A stretch of DNA of 25,582 nucleotides from Holosporales bacterium. Lineage in GTDB: Bacteria > Pseudomonadota > Alphaproteobacteria > BNTO01. This document shows positions 1 through 7,285 of the stretch, in pieces. The position numbers were made by a program, and so were the translations under genes. Positions within the stretch are counted from its first letter, which is position 1. Each line of letters begins with the position of its first letter. The notes under the pieces are model-generated. The model did not search any database and had not been told where the DNA came from. It saw only the letters and a program-made list of their open reading frames with translations. Location of the stretch: the NCBI GenBank assembly GCA_031270515.1, contig JAISXM010000065.1, forward strand, positions 1-25,582, in the 5' to 3' direction.

Positions 1-1401
1 GAAAATCGTGAACACGTTGAGGCACTGATAGCTCATACAGCCAAATTTCTTGGGCAAGAGAAATTTTCAGCCCGAATTGCCGGTGCCCTGATTAAACGCT
101 CAGCGGAGGTTGGGTTAAAAGTTGGTGGAGTCGTCAGTGAATCTGGCCTTGAAGCTAGAGATATCATAGACCAACCGTTGCAGGAAGTGCACATAGATAA
201 GCACAACGTCGTTGCCTTACCTTTATTGGACACCATAGCTTTATGTGGAGCGTCTAGCGAATTCGTTATATTGAAACGCCAGGCCTTCAACGCCATGCGT
301 TCCAAGGGGATGACGACCCAGGAGGCTATGAAAAAATTAAACGAGCCGAAAACAAAGCAAGCCTTAGAAAAAGTCGCCCAATATGTGTCTGACAAAGTTG
401 CCGAAGCCGAAAAGCAAGAGTTTGCGAATACGCAGCTTTATGTTGATGCGCTTGAGGACGAAGTTGAGCCAACACTCCTTGATTCGTTATTGCAAGGTGC
501 AAGTGTTGATTTAAGCTCTGTCGCACCTGAACAATTGCCTTTGTTGGAAGACGTTATTGCCGAACGCTTTTGCGATCAATCTGAACATACTGACTTGATG
601 CTACACATTTTAACGACTGAATTACCTGATGACGTTCGTGAAATTGCTCAAGATTACGTCACAGAACGCGTTGAAATGCAGGCGACAGGAAGTGTCCGAA
701 TCTTAACTCGAGTAGGACAAGCGTTGAAAACTGTTGGCCAAATCACTGCTGTCGGAGCAGCACATTTGCTGGATCCAATCCCTGGAGCGCCTATTGGTAA
801 AGGCGTTGAAGTGTTGACAGGTGTTTCAACTCCTCACGAGGCTTATAAGGATATTGGCAAAGACGCCGCCGTAGACGCGGGCGTGATGACGACCATGGGC
901 GCAGTTCCGTTTATTCCAGGCGTCGGGGCGGTTGTTGGCAAAGTCATGCAAAATATGGGCAAAGCCTGGAATGCCGGCAAACGCGTGCTTTTAAAGAATA
1001 GTTCACTGTTACGCAAGGTTGAAACAAGGCTTGCTGAACGAACGAGCAAGACCGGCAGTTCTGGACCTGAAAGAATCCGTGAAGCCGTAAACCGAAATCT
1101 AAAGCTCCATAAAAATGATTTGAGGTATAAAGGAAAAACACATGTTTATCAGATAGTTGACACAGAATCTGGTGAGATATGGAAAATTGGTGAAAGCGCA
1201 AGAGGGGTTGATAAATTGGGGCAATCTATTCGTGCGCAAGAACAAGTAAGAAACCTCGGACGTATGTACAACAAACGATTTAAATCGGAAATTCTACAAA
1301 TTTTTGATGGGAAGGCAGCCGCAAGGGCTCATGAAACAAATCTTATAAAAGTGTTGAGGGAAAAAGGGCAGAGCCTTCCCGGCAACAAAGGAGTACACTA
1401 A
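1..1401 (+). CDS. Polymorphic-toxin-like protein with C-terminal GIY-YIG-like nuclease domain (5' end outside window)
   Basis: The frame is open from base 1, so the gene starts upstream; 466 residues are visible. An apparent TTG start at 178 is only an internal codon. Residues about 60-240 are helical and acidic with no family I recognise. Residues about 245-317 are Gly/Ala-rich and hydrophobic (for example PGAPIGKGVEVLTGV and GAVPFIPGVGAVVGKVM), like the translocation regions often found before toxin tips. The last ~87 residues look like a GIY-YIG nuclease: VYQI near 382, WKIGES near 394-399, a candidate catalytic Arg at 411, and a candidate metal-binding Glu at 445 in AARAHETNLI, ending in LPGNKGVH, an ending typical of polymorphic toxin tips. 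The stop overlaps the next start by one base (TAATG), fitting a toxin followed by its immunity gene. Toxin role is inference from domain order and context; the delivery domain is not visible. Confidence 0.7.
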   Translation, partial: ENREHVEALIAHTAKFLGQEKFSARIAGALIKRSAEVGLKVGGVVSESGLEARDIIDQPLQEVHIDKHNVVALPLLDTIALCGASSEFVILKRQAFNAMRSKGMTTQEAMKKLNEPKTKQALEKVAQYVSDKVAEAEKQEFANTQLYVDALEDEVEPTLLDSLLQGASVDLSSVAPEQLPLLEDVIAERFCDQSEHTDLMLHILTTELPDDVREIAQDYVTERVEMQATGSVRILTRVGQALKTVGQITAVGAAHLLDPIPGAPIGKGVEVLTGVSTPHEAYKDIGKDAAVDAGVMTTMGAVPFIPGVGAVVGKVMQNMGKAWNAGKRVLLKNSSLLRKVETRLAERTSKTGSSGPERIREAVNRNLKLHKNDLRYKGKTHVYQIVDTESGEIWKIGESARGVDKLGQSIRAQEQVRNLGRMYNKRFKSEILQIFDGKAAARAHETNLIKVLREKGQSLPGNKGVH

Positions 1402-1901
1402 TGAAAACGTTTGATCCAACAACAGAGGAACGTTGGCTTTTGTTATTTGGTAGCGTTGACCTCGTTGGTGCTAGTGTAAAAAACGATTGCGTAATGAACA
1501 AAATTATGGCTGAAATGCAATCTTTTTTAAAAACATCTGGATTTTTTGACAGAGCACCGTTCTCATGGGTGGGAATGATAATTCGCTACGGTTTGAAAAA
1601 TGACAGGCATACAACTTATGATGGCCGAATCAACAGAAAGTATGGTGACATTCCACTTGCTCGTGAACTCGACATGCGAGTCTTACTTACCGCCGACGAG
1701 AACGACGTTGGCATGTTGAAGGATTTTTTTGAAATTGCAGCGTTGGAGTCCATGATTGATGCCGGAAAAAAGTATAAGCTCAATACGAAGGCTCTGGAAG
1801 AACGCCGAGCTCAACTCGGGCAAATCCCGGACTGGGAATATGAAATGGACGCGCATCCAGAGATTATGCTGAAAAAATATAGAGATAGTGTGCCGAAGTG
1901 A
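1401..1901 (+). CDS. Probable immunity protein for the upstream GIY-YIG toxin
   Basis: This 166-residue soluble protein has no signal peptide or membrane segment. Its ATG shares the A of the toxin's TAA stop, so translation is probably coupled; the sequence AAAGGAG lies about 7 bases upstream of the ATG, inside the toxin gene. The central stretch (WVGMIIRYGLKND, RINRKYGDIPLARELDMR) and the later FFEIAALESMIDAGKKYKLN recall the Imm39-type immunity family as I remember it, in which a YG motif, an 'ik-y-dlp-ElD' segment and a 'KY-l' segment occur in this order. That family match is from memory and not tested. The position directly after a toxin tip is the main support. It is presumed to bind and block the nuclease domain in the cytoplasm. 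Confidence 0.6.
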   Translation: MKTFDPTTEERWLLLFGSVDLVGASVKNDCVMNKIMAEMQSFLKTSGFFDRAPFSWVGMIIRYGLKNDRHTTYDGRINRKYGDIPLARELDMRVLLTADENDVGMLKDFFEIAALESMIDAGKKYKLNTKALEERRAQLGQIPDWEYEMDAHPEIMLKKYRDSVPK

Positions 1902-2209
1902 TGTTCAAACGTTTGTTTTCTTTCATCGCGTTACTGTTTCTTCTGCCATTTCAGGCTGACGCTGAACCACTTGTTGGTGATTACGAGAGGCCTTCCGCCG
2001 TTCCTACGTTCGCCAACGAAACGCACAATGACCAAATTACATTTTTACACGGCAGTTATATATGCGTCGCCGCAAGTATTGCTTTGACGATAATTTATTC
2101 GCGAACATATCCAATGAGAATTCTCAAAAACAAGCATGTTGCTTGGTATACTTCAATAACTCTGCTGAATAATAAAACTGGCAAAACTGCAAGTTGCATG
2201 CGTTTATAA
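1901..2209 (+). CDS. Small secreted or membrane protein of unknown function
   Basis: The gene encodes 102 residues from the ATG at 1901, which shares its A with the TGA of the immunity gene; a GTG at 1898 would add one residue. The N-terminus is a convincing signal peptide: MFKR, then a hydrophobic core rich in Phe and Leu, then a cleavage-like site at ADA-EP near residues 21-23. A second hydrophobic stretch around residues 50-66 (YICVAASIALTIIY) could be a membrane segment. I recognise no family. The stop/start overlap puts it in the same transcription unit as the toxin pair, so it may be a second immunity or accessory factor acting at the envelope. Alternatively, it is the remaining 5' part of a longer gene, since the downstream DNA is non-coding and full of palindromes. 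Confidence 0.5.
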   Translation: MFKRLFSFIALLFLLPFQADAEPLVGDYERPSAVPTFANETHNDQITFLHGSYICVAASIALTIIYSRTYPMRILKNKHVAWYTSITLLNNKTGKTASCMRL

Positions 2210-2773
2210 GTCTGATATTTTCAGACAACCATGTCTTTTTTGAAAACTCTCAATTTTTGCATATTGCTAACCCGGTAGAAAACCGTGCGATGCAATTTTT
2301 ATTTGTGCAAAACAAATACCCATAAAACGGAAGCTTTTTTGCATCGTTTTCTCGTGGTTTAGCTATAACAAATTGTTAAGTGTACTTAAGGAGGCCCTGC
2401 AATTTATTCCATTTAGTAACCTATAGGTCTCTGGTTCCACCCAATGCTTGGTTCAAACGTAGTCTCCATTACGAGGTGGAAAAAATATCGGTCAAAATAG
2501 TCTCCAACGCCTGGCTATGCAAGCGTTACACGCCTTTAAGTGGAGACGAAATTTAACCTACAGCTCGGGTCCCATAAAATCAAAGATTTTATGGGTGCCC
2601 GGTACGGAGAATTTTAGTTTCCGTTTGGAAAAAAATGGGGGACCTGTAGGTTACGGAGACTAATTTGGACAATTTTACGAAAATGCCACAACCCGCTAAC
2701 GCCCGCAGAATATAAGGTTTTTGACGGCGATTTTTGTCCCAAGCAAACGGAGACCGCCCGCCTAGAAAAAATC
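2210..2773. other. Non-coding, palindrome-rich intergenic region
   Basis: No credible gene is seen in these 564 bases on either strand. The stretch holds an 8-bp inverted repeat (cgatgcaa at 2288-2295 with ttgcatcg at 2339-2346) enclosing a smaller hairpin, the nested hairpin at 2555-2652 described separately, and several scattered copies of GTCTCC or its complement GGAGAC (for example near 2461, 2501, 2542 and 2654). It probably contains relics of small mobile or palindromic elements. Confidence 0.6.
2555..2652. repeat. Nested inverted repeat with perfect 11-bp hairpin
   Basis: An outer 9-bp inverted repeat (aacctacag at 2555-2563, ctgtaggtt at 2644-2652) encloses a strong hairpin. The inner stem cccataaaatc (2571-2581) pairs perfectly with gattttatggg (2585-2595) around a 3-base loop, and cggg/cccg at 2566-2569 and 2598-2601 extends it. 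No T-run follows, so it is not a standard intrinsic terminator. The left boundary cgggtcccataa recurs at 7291 and 7383. Confidence 0.75.
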
Positions 2774-2849
2774 TGGTGCCGGCTAAAGGATTTGAACCCT
2801 CGACCTACTGATTACAAATCAGTTGCTCTACCAACTGAGCTAAGCCGGC
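2774..2849 (-). tRNA. tRNA-Thr(TGT)
   Basis: The minus strand reads GCCGGCTTAGCTCAGTTGG at its 5' end. The 7-bp acceptor stem (GCCGGCT/AGCCGGC) is perfect, the anticodon arm is ACTGA-TTTGTAA-TCAGT with anticodon TGT, and the T-arm holds GGTTCAAATCC. The discriminator is A and CCA is encoded. It lies one base downstream of tRNA-His and is probably co-transcribed with it. A run of six T follows the CCA on the transcript strand without an additional hairpin. Confidence 0.96.
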
Positions 2850-2850
2850 T

Positions 2851-2927
2851 TGGGGCGAGTGATCGGTCTTGAACCGACGACCTCAAGAGCCACAATCTTG
2901 CGCTCTAACCAACTGAGCTACACCCGC
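2851..2927 (-). tRNA. tRNA-His(GTG)
   Basis: The minus strand reads GCGGGTGTAGCTCAGTTGG at its 5' end. The acceptor stem is GCGGGTG/CACTCGC with one G-U pair, the anticodon arm is CAAGA-TTGTGGC-TCTTG with anticodon GTG, and CCA is encoded. The discriminator is C and the base just before the acceptor (2928 on the plus strand) gives G-1, the histidine identity pair, so the mature 5' end is probably at 2928. Confidence 0.96.
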
Positions 2928-2959
2928 CACTAATTGAAATACTATAGGATTTTGCATAA

Positions 2960-2989
2960 TTAATAAAGAGAGAAAGATGAAAATGTCAA
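2960..2989 (-). promoter_or_regulatory. Promoter for the tRNA-His/tRNA-Thr unit
   Basis: On the minus strand a perfect -35 TTGACA (2984-2989) is followed 18 bases later by TATTAA (2960-2965), four of six matches to TATAAT. A transcript would begin roughly 25 bases before the mature tRNA-His 5' end. Spacing and position suit a tRNA promoter. Confidence 0.6.
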
Positions 2990-2990
2990 C

Positions 2991-3030
2991 GCAATTTAGA
3001 AATGTCCGGTTCTGCAATTTAGAAATGTCC
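2991..3030. repeat. Two direct copies of a 17-bp sequence, possible insertion-sequence end
   Basis: The 17-mer gcaatttagaaatgtcc occurs identically at 2991-3007 and 3014-3030, a period of 23 bases. Repeated short blocks at an element end are typical of IS21-type transposase binding sites, but no transposase gene or opposite end is present. The identification as an IS relic is inference. Confidence 0.5.
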
Positions 3031-3066
3031 TCTTTTCTTAATAGGAAATAGGTTCATAATCCCCGC

Positions 3067-3099
3067 CTATGCCTGCCCTATGCCTGCCCTATGCCTGCC
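3067..3099. repeat. Three tandem copies of an 11-bp unit
   Basis: The unit ctatgcctgcc is repeated three times without change (3067-3077, 3078-3088, 3089-3099), about 50 bases upstream of the fba promoter -35 box. It is not a plausible coding sequence. It may be a slippage product or a regulator-binding array. Confidence 0.85.
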
Positions 3100-3146
3100 C
3101 TTTTTGGTCATTATCCGCCCTTACCTCTCATAGTTTCTTGTTCGAA

Positions 3147-3175
3147 TTGAAACGCAGTATATTAATTGGTACAAT
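3147..3175 (+). promoter_or_regulatory. Sigma-70-type promoter of fba
   Basis: TTGAAA (3147-3152) and TACAAT (3170-3175) are separated by exactly 17 bases. Each hexamer matches consensus at five of six positions. Transcription from about 3182 would give a leader of about 25 bases before the fba ATG, which excludes the longer reading frame starting at TTG 3166. Confidence 0.75.
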
Positions 3176-3207
3176 CCGGCGTGTTTTTCTTTTCAAAAAG
3201 GTTATTC

Positions 3208-4161
3208 ATGACCATTACAAAACCAGTCAAAGACATTCTCAGCTATTACGAAGGCGAGCTCCCCAGCGTCAAGCTCAACCTCGCGCGTCTCTTCATGCAC
3301 GGGCGCCTGGGCGGGACCGGACGCATTATCATGTTAGCTGTAGATCAAGGATTTGAGCATGGTCCGACAACGTTCCTCACGAACCCCGAAGGCTTTTCTC
3401 CGCACTACCACGTCAGACTCGCGCAAGAGAGCGGCTTATCCGGGTACACCGCGCCGTTAAATTGGCTGAAGGCCAGCGTCGACTCGCACCTTGGCGCAGT
3501 TCCTTTAATATTGAAGCTGAATCATTCGAACCGCCTCTTGCCTTCGTCTGTTGACCCAGACCAAGCGATTGTCGCCTCAGTGCAGGACGCCGTGGACTTA
3601 GGGTGCGTTGGCGTAGGGTTCACGCTGTACCCGGGCTCGGACTCATACTTAGAGCAACTCGAAGAGCTCAGCGACATCACCGCCCAAGCTCGCGAGTGTG
3701 GGCTGTTCACCGTGGTGTGGGCATATCCGCGCGGGCATGGAGTGACCGCAGATGCGTCAGATATGTACGGCAGCAAAGGGGCGGCAAACAATGACCCGCG
3801 CATGGCCTTGGACACAATCGCGTATAGCGCGCATATGGCGTGCCTGGCTGGGGCTCATATCGTGAAGGTCAATTTGCCATACGAGCTGATCGCGCGGGCG
3901 GATTCGAAGGATTTGTACAGGGGCGTAAAAATGGACACTCCAGCAGACAGAGTCAGGCATATTGTGCAGTGCTGCTTTAATGGGCGGCGGGCCGTGATTT
4001 TCTCTGGTGGGGCGGCAAAAGATGCGAACAAGGTGCTTGATGACGTGCAAGTGGTAAAGCAAGGCGGAGGTACTGGCTCCATTATCGGGCGGAATATTTT
4101 CCAGCGTCCTCACGAGGAAGCGCTGCAGCTGATAGAGAAGGCGGTTCGGCTGTACGAATAA
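3208..4161 (+). CDS. fba: Class I fructose-bisphosphate aldolase (DhnA/archaeal type)
   Basis: This 317-residue cytosolic TIM-barrel enzyme cleaves fructose 1,6-bisphosphate to dihydroxyacetone phosphate and glyceraldehyde 3-phosphate, or condenses them, through a lysine Schiff base. Visible family marks are AVDQGFEHG (residues 44-52), the VVWAYPRG strand (169-176) with its Tyr, the Schiff-base Lys220 in HIVKVNLP, and the phosphate-binding SGG (266-268) and GRNIFQRP (294-301). The ATG at 3208 follows AAAAAGG with good spacing and lies downstream of the promoter. Length is normal and all key residues are present. The gene stands alone, flanked by tRNAs and accessory genes, so it is probably a single-gene transcript. 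No clear terminator is seen after it. Confidence 0.93.
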   Translation: MTITKPVKDILSYYEGELPSVKLNLARLFMHGRLGGTGRIIMLAVDQGFEHGPTTFLTNPEGFSPHYHVRLAQESGLSGYTAPLNWLKASVDSHLGAVPLILKLNHSNRLLPSSVDPDQAIVASVQDAVDLGCVGVGFTLYPGSDSYLEQLEELSDITAQARECGLFTVVWAYPRGHGVTADASDMYGSKGAANNDPRMALDTIAYSAHMACLAGAHIVKVNLPYELIARADSKDLYRGVKMDTPADRVRHIVQCCFNGRRAVIFSGGAAKDANKVLDDVQVVKQGGGTGSIIGRNIFQRPHEEALQLIEKAVRLYE

Positions 4162-4330
4162 TACATAAAATAGATATAATGGTTAGACTTATTACTGCAC
4201 TTTTATACAAGCAACAGCGCATAAATACAACAGATCGGCTTACTGCCGTGTATTACGACATGATCATAATATAAAACGTAATACTTACTCGAACGATTGA
4301 TTCCTGTGAGTATATGTTTGGGGAAATATT

Positions 4331-4876
4331 ATGATTGCAATGCATTTTGTAAGTTGGTTTGCCACTATTGTTTTAATGTTGGGTTTTCACGCATTTGGGG
4401 CGGATGCGTCCTTCGTGGCGCAGTCATTAAACGTAAAAACTGAATATGAACAGGATAAAGGTGCATTCGTACAGAAGTACGAGTTTATTTGCCAAGGCAA
4501 AACCCCCAAATCTTCTGCAAATGAACTAATTTCCACGTTCGGAAGCCACTACGCCGCATTGGTCGCACTTAGTAAGGTTGTGTATGAGTTCAAGAGTTTA
4601 CCCGCGTCTGACGGAACGCGGGAACAACTTCAGAAAGCTCGTGCCATTGCTCTCTACATCATGCTTCGCTCTCGCACTTTTTATTGGACAAGCTCAGTTT
4701 TGTGCCGGTTCTTTAACATTTTAGCCGATTTTAATAGCAAAATGATGTCCGGCCTTATGCCATTGATACCTGTGGAACGCACTGGTGGTTGTGCGATGAC
4801 GCTACCCGAGCGAGCAGGTACGACAGCATCACTTTCAGCAGCTTGCGCGGCAGCATCTTCAGCATCTTGCGCTTGA
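4331..4876 (+). CDS. Truncated copy of the secreted-protein family at 7558-9306 (probably degenerate)
   Basis: The open frame encodes 181 residues with a signal peptide (MIAMHFV, hydrophobic core, HAFGADA). Residues 1 to about 117 align with the N-terminus of the 582-residue protein at 7558: shared marks are MIAMHFV, HAFG, C-x-x-K-x-P-x-x-SA, SHYAAL, KVV, ARAI and LRS. The two genes also share an identical 22-base stretch over their start codons. Similarity stops near 4675-4680. The remaining ~66 residues are simply the antisense of the 3' end of the convergent Sel1-repeat gene, whose stop lies at 4681. The gene has therefore lost its C-terminal four fifths. GGGGA precedes the ATG at good spacing, so a short secreted product could still be made. 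Function unknown. Confidence 0.65.
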   Translation: MIAMHFVSWFATIVLMLGFHAFGADASFVAQSLNVKTEYEQDKGAFVQKYEFICQGKTPKSSANELISTFGSHYAALVALSKVVYEFKSLPASDGTREQLQKARAIALYIMLRSRTFYWTSSVLCRFFNILADFNSKMMSGLMPLIPVERTGGCAMTLPERAGTTASLSAACAAASSASCA

Positions 4877-7182
4877 CCTTCAGGATATTGTGCAGCAGCG
4901 GCATCTCCTGTACTTCGCACAGCAGTGATGACCTGCTTTAAAATCACATTGTAGGCACAATCAAATAGTCCTTCTTCGTATATATTGCGTCCGACAAAAT
5001 ACTCCAGCAACTCTAGTGCAGAGCGATAATCGCCTCTACTTACACATATTGCCAGTAGATTCATTCTCTCCTCGTGCGTAAGATCCCCGTGATCTAGTAA
5101 TATCAGTAAGAGGGGAAGCGGAGAATAATCTTGACGTACTGCAATCCTCAATAAGTTTGTTGTTGCATTTCTAATATATCGTGGATCATTCTTATAGAAT
5201 AATTGTACAGTAGCAGCTCTAATATCTTGTGGTCCAAGCTGAACGTTCGGTAATGAGAGTAGAGCTATAGCGATGTCTCTTTTGTAAGATTCATCCCCAG
5301 TGGAGGCGCCTATACCAAGAGACGTTACTGCTTCTTCAACATTTCGTCCCTCTTTTATTAGGCGTAATACACAGCTGTAATATCTGCTTCGTCCCCTAGA
5401 AATCCCTTGATCTGCGCTTAGTCTATAGTACTTAACGGCCTCTTCTTCATTTTTCTCAATACCTATGCCATATTCCAAATAACATCCATACTCGCATTGT
5501 CCTGCGGCATGTCCTTGATCTGCGCTTAGTCTATAGTACGGAATTGCCTCTTTTTCATTTTTTTCAACACCTATGCCATGTTTCAAGCAACGTCCATACT
5601 CGTACTGTCCTTCCGCATTTCCTTGATCTGCGCTTAGTTTATAGTACTTAGCGGCATCTACTACATTCTTTTCAAGACCTATGCCTTCTTCCAAGCAACG
5701 TCCATAGTGGTACTGTCCTGCCGCAAATCCTTGCTCTGCGCTTTGTTGATAAAAAGTAACGGCCATTGCTTGATCTTGCGCAATGCCTATGCCTTTTTCC
5801 AAGCAAACTCCATAATTTGATTGTCCTACCGCATATCCTTGAGCTGCGCTTAGTTGAAAGTACGTAGCTGCCTCTTTTACATTCTTTTCAATACCTATGC
5901 CATTGAACAAGCAATATCCATACTCGCATTGTCCTGCCGCATTTCCTTGAGCTGCGCTTCGTTGAGAGTACTGAGCACCCCCTTCTACATTCTTTTCAAT
6001 ACCTATGCCATGTAACAAGCAAGATCCATAGCGGTATTGTCCTGTCGCATATCCTTGATCTGCGCTTAGTCTATAGTACTTAACGGCCTCTGCTACATTT
6101 TTTTCAATACCTATGCCACCTTCCAAGCAACGGGCATAGTTGTATAGTCCTTCCGCAGATCCTTTATCTGCGCTTAGTCTATAGTAATAAACAGCTTTTT
6201 TTTCATCTTTCGCAACGCCTATGCCTTCTTCCAAGTAATGTCCTAATCTATTTTGTTCTAGCACATGTCCTTGGTTCGCTAATCGTAGACAATATATAGC
6301 TGCCTCCAGTAAATCTTTCTCCAGACCTATGCCATTCTCCAAGCAACGTATATAGGCGAGTCGTCCCAAAAAATGCCCTTGATCTGCACTTAATTTATAG
6401 TACTTAACGGCCTCTTCATCATTTTTCGCAATACCTATGCCATCTTCCAAGCAACGGGCATACTTGTATTGTCCTTCAGCACATTCTTTTTCTGCGCTTA
6501 GTTTATAGCACTTAACGGCCTCTCGCTCATCTTTCGGAAGACCAACTTGGCCAGATTCCAAGCAACGTCCGAAGCGAAGTAGTCCTAAAGGAAGTCCTTT
6601 GGCTGCGCTTTGTTTATAACACCAAACGGCCTTTCGTACATCAATATCAACCCCTATACCAAATTCAAGGCAATTCCCCCAGTCGCATAATCCTTCAGCA
6701 CATCCTTTTTCTGCGCTTAATTTGTAGAACTTTACGGCTTCGCCAGGATCTTGAGAGCATCCTCTGCCGAAACGGAGGCACTTTGCATATTCATACTGTG
6801 CTAACAAGTACCCACGATCCGCACTCATTTTGAAATACTCGCATGCCATCCTCTCCATTTCTTGATATGTAGCTATACCTTTATTTTTAATCTTATTCGC
6901 ATCTTTTTGTAAGAGTTTGGCGTATAAATATTGAGACAAGGCGCCTCCGTCGACTACATGCGAAGTTAACACCTCATCCTCAGTTACTATGTCTCCAGAT
7001 AGCGCTTCAGGTACATCTTCAGGTAGCTCTCCAGGGACATATTCAGGTACATCTCCAGGTAGCGCTCCAGGGACATATTCAGGTAACTCTCCAGGTAGCT
7101 CTCCAGGCCCTTGCGCACTTGGGTAAGCCGTGAACATCAGACACGATTGTGCCGTGTAATAAAGAAGATTTAAATAACGCAT
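4681..7182 (-). CDS. Large secreted Sel1-repeat (tetratricopeptide-like) protein
   Basis: The product is 833 residues. I chose the ATG at 7182 because AAGGAT precedes it at 7 bases and it opens directly into a signal peptide (MRYLNLLYYTAQSCLMF...SAQ); a start at 7248 would add 22 residues and overlap the promoter. Residues 26-61 are a Pro/Glu-rich spacer built of repeats such as PGELP and PEYVP. Residues about 126-630 hold fourteen 36-residue Sel1 units (pattern G-x-Y-x-Y-G-x-CLE-x-GIGIEKN-x-x-EAVKYY-x-LSADQG), with a weaker unit before them. The C-terminus is a separate ~200-residue region, Ala/Glu-rich near its end. Sel1 arrays are protein-interaction scaffolds, and secreted versions act in host interaction in some intracellular bacteria; that role here is inference. 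The gene is convergent with the truncated gene at 4331 and overlaps its frame. Confidence 0.9.
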   Translation of the reverse strand: MRYLNLLYYTAQSCLMFTAYPSAQGPGELPGELPEYVPGALPGDVPEYVPGELPEDVPEALSGDIVTEDEVLTSHVVDGGALSQYLYAKLLQKDANKIKNKGIATYQEMERMACEYFKMSADRGYLLAQYEYAKCLRFGRGCSQDPGEAVKFYKLSAEKGCAEGLCDWGNCLEFGIGVDIDVRKAVWCYKQSAAKGLPLGLLRFGRCLESGQVGLPKDEREAVKCYKLSAEKECAEGQYKYARCLEDGIGIAKNDEEAVKYYKLSADQGHFLGRLAYIRCLENGIGLEKDLLEAAIYCLRLANQGHVLEQNRLGHYLEEGIGVAKDEKKAVYYYRLSADKGSAEGLYNYARCLEGGIGIEKNVAEAVKYYRLSADQGYATGQYRYGSCLLHGIGIEKNVEGGAQYSQRSAAQGNAAGQCEYGYCLFNGIGIEKNVKEAATYFQLSAAQGYAVGQSNYGVCLEKGIGIAQDQAMAVTFYQQSAEQGFAAGQYHYGRCLEEGIGLEKNVVDAAKYYKLSADQGNAEGQYEYGRCLKHGIGVEKNEKEAIPYYRLSADQGHAAGQCEYGCYLEYGIGIEKNEEEAVKYYRLSADQGISRGRSRYYSCVLRLIKEGRNVEEAVTSLGIGASTGDESYKRDIAIALLSLPNVQLGPQDIRAATVQLFYKNDPRYIRNATTNLLRIAVRQDYSPLPLLLILLDHGDLTHEERMNLLAICVSRGDYRSALELLEYFVGRNIYEEGLFDCAYNVILKQVITAVRSTGDAAAAQYPEGQAQDAEDAAAQAAESDAVVPARSGSVIAQPPVRSTGINGIRPDIILLLKSAKMLKNRHKTELVQ

Positions 7183-7212
7183 GATGTGATCCTTATGATG
7201 TACCAATATCTT

Positions 7213-7242
7213 ATGATACAGCATAAAACAGATTATTTGCAA
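7213..7242 (-). promoter_or_regulatory. Candidate promoter of the Sel1-repeat gene
   Basis: On the minus strand TTGCAA (7237-7242) and TATCAT (7213-7218) are 18 bases apart. The -10 matches five of six consensus bases and the -35 four. Transcription would start near 7206, leaving about 24 bases to the ATG at 7182. Confidence 0.45.
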
Positions 7243-7285
7243 GTCCATAATGCACTTTGTGCAGGTTCATAACATATGAGACAAC

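Noticed and set aside
2565..2601. Hairpin as an intrinsic terminator for the tRNA unit or the toxin cassette
   Set aside because: The stem is strong but no T-run follows on either strand and it is far from both gene ends.
3069..3356. A 95-residue frame ahead of and overlapping fba
   Set aside because: Its start is formed by the 11-bp repeats and it overlaps the promoter and the start of fba in another frame.
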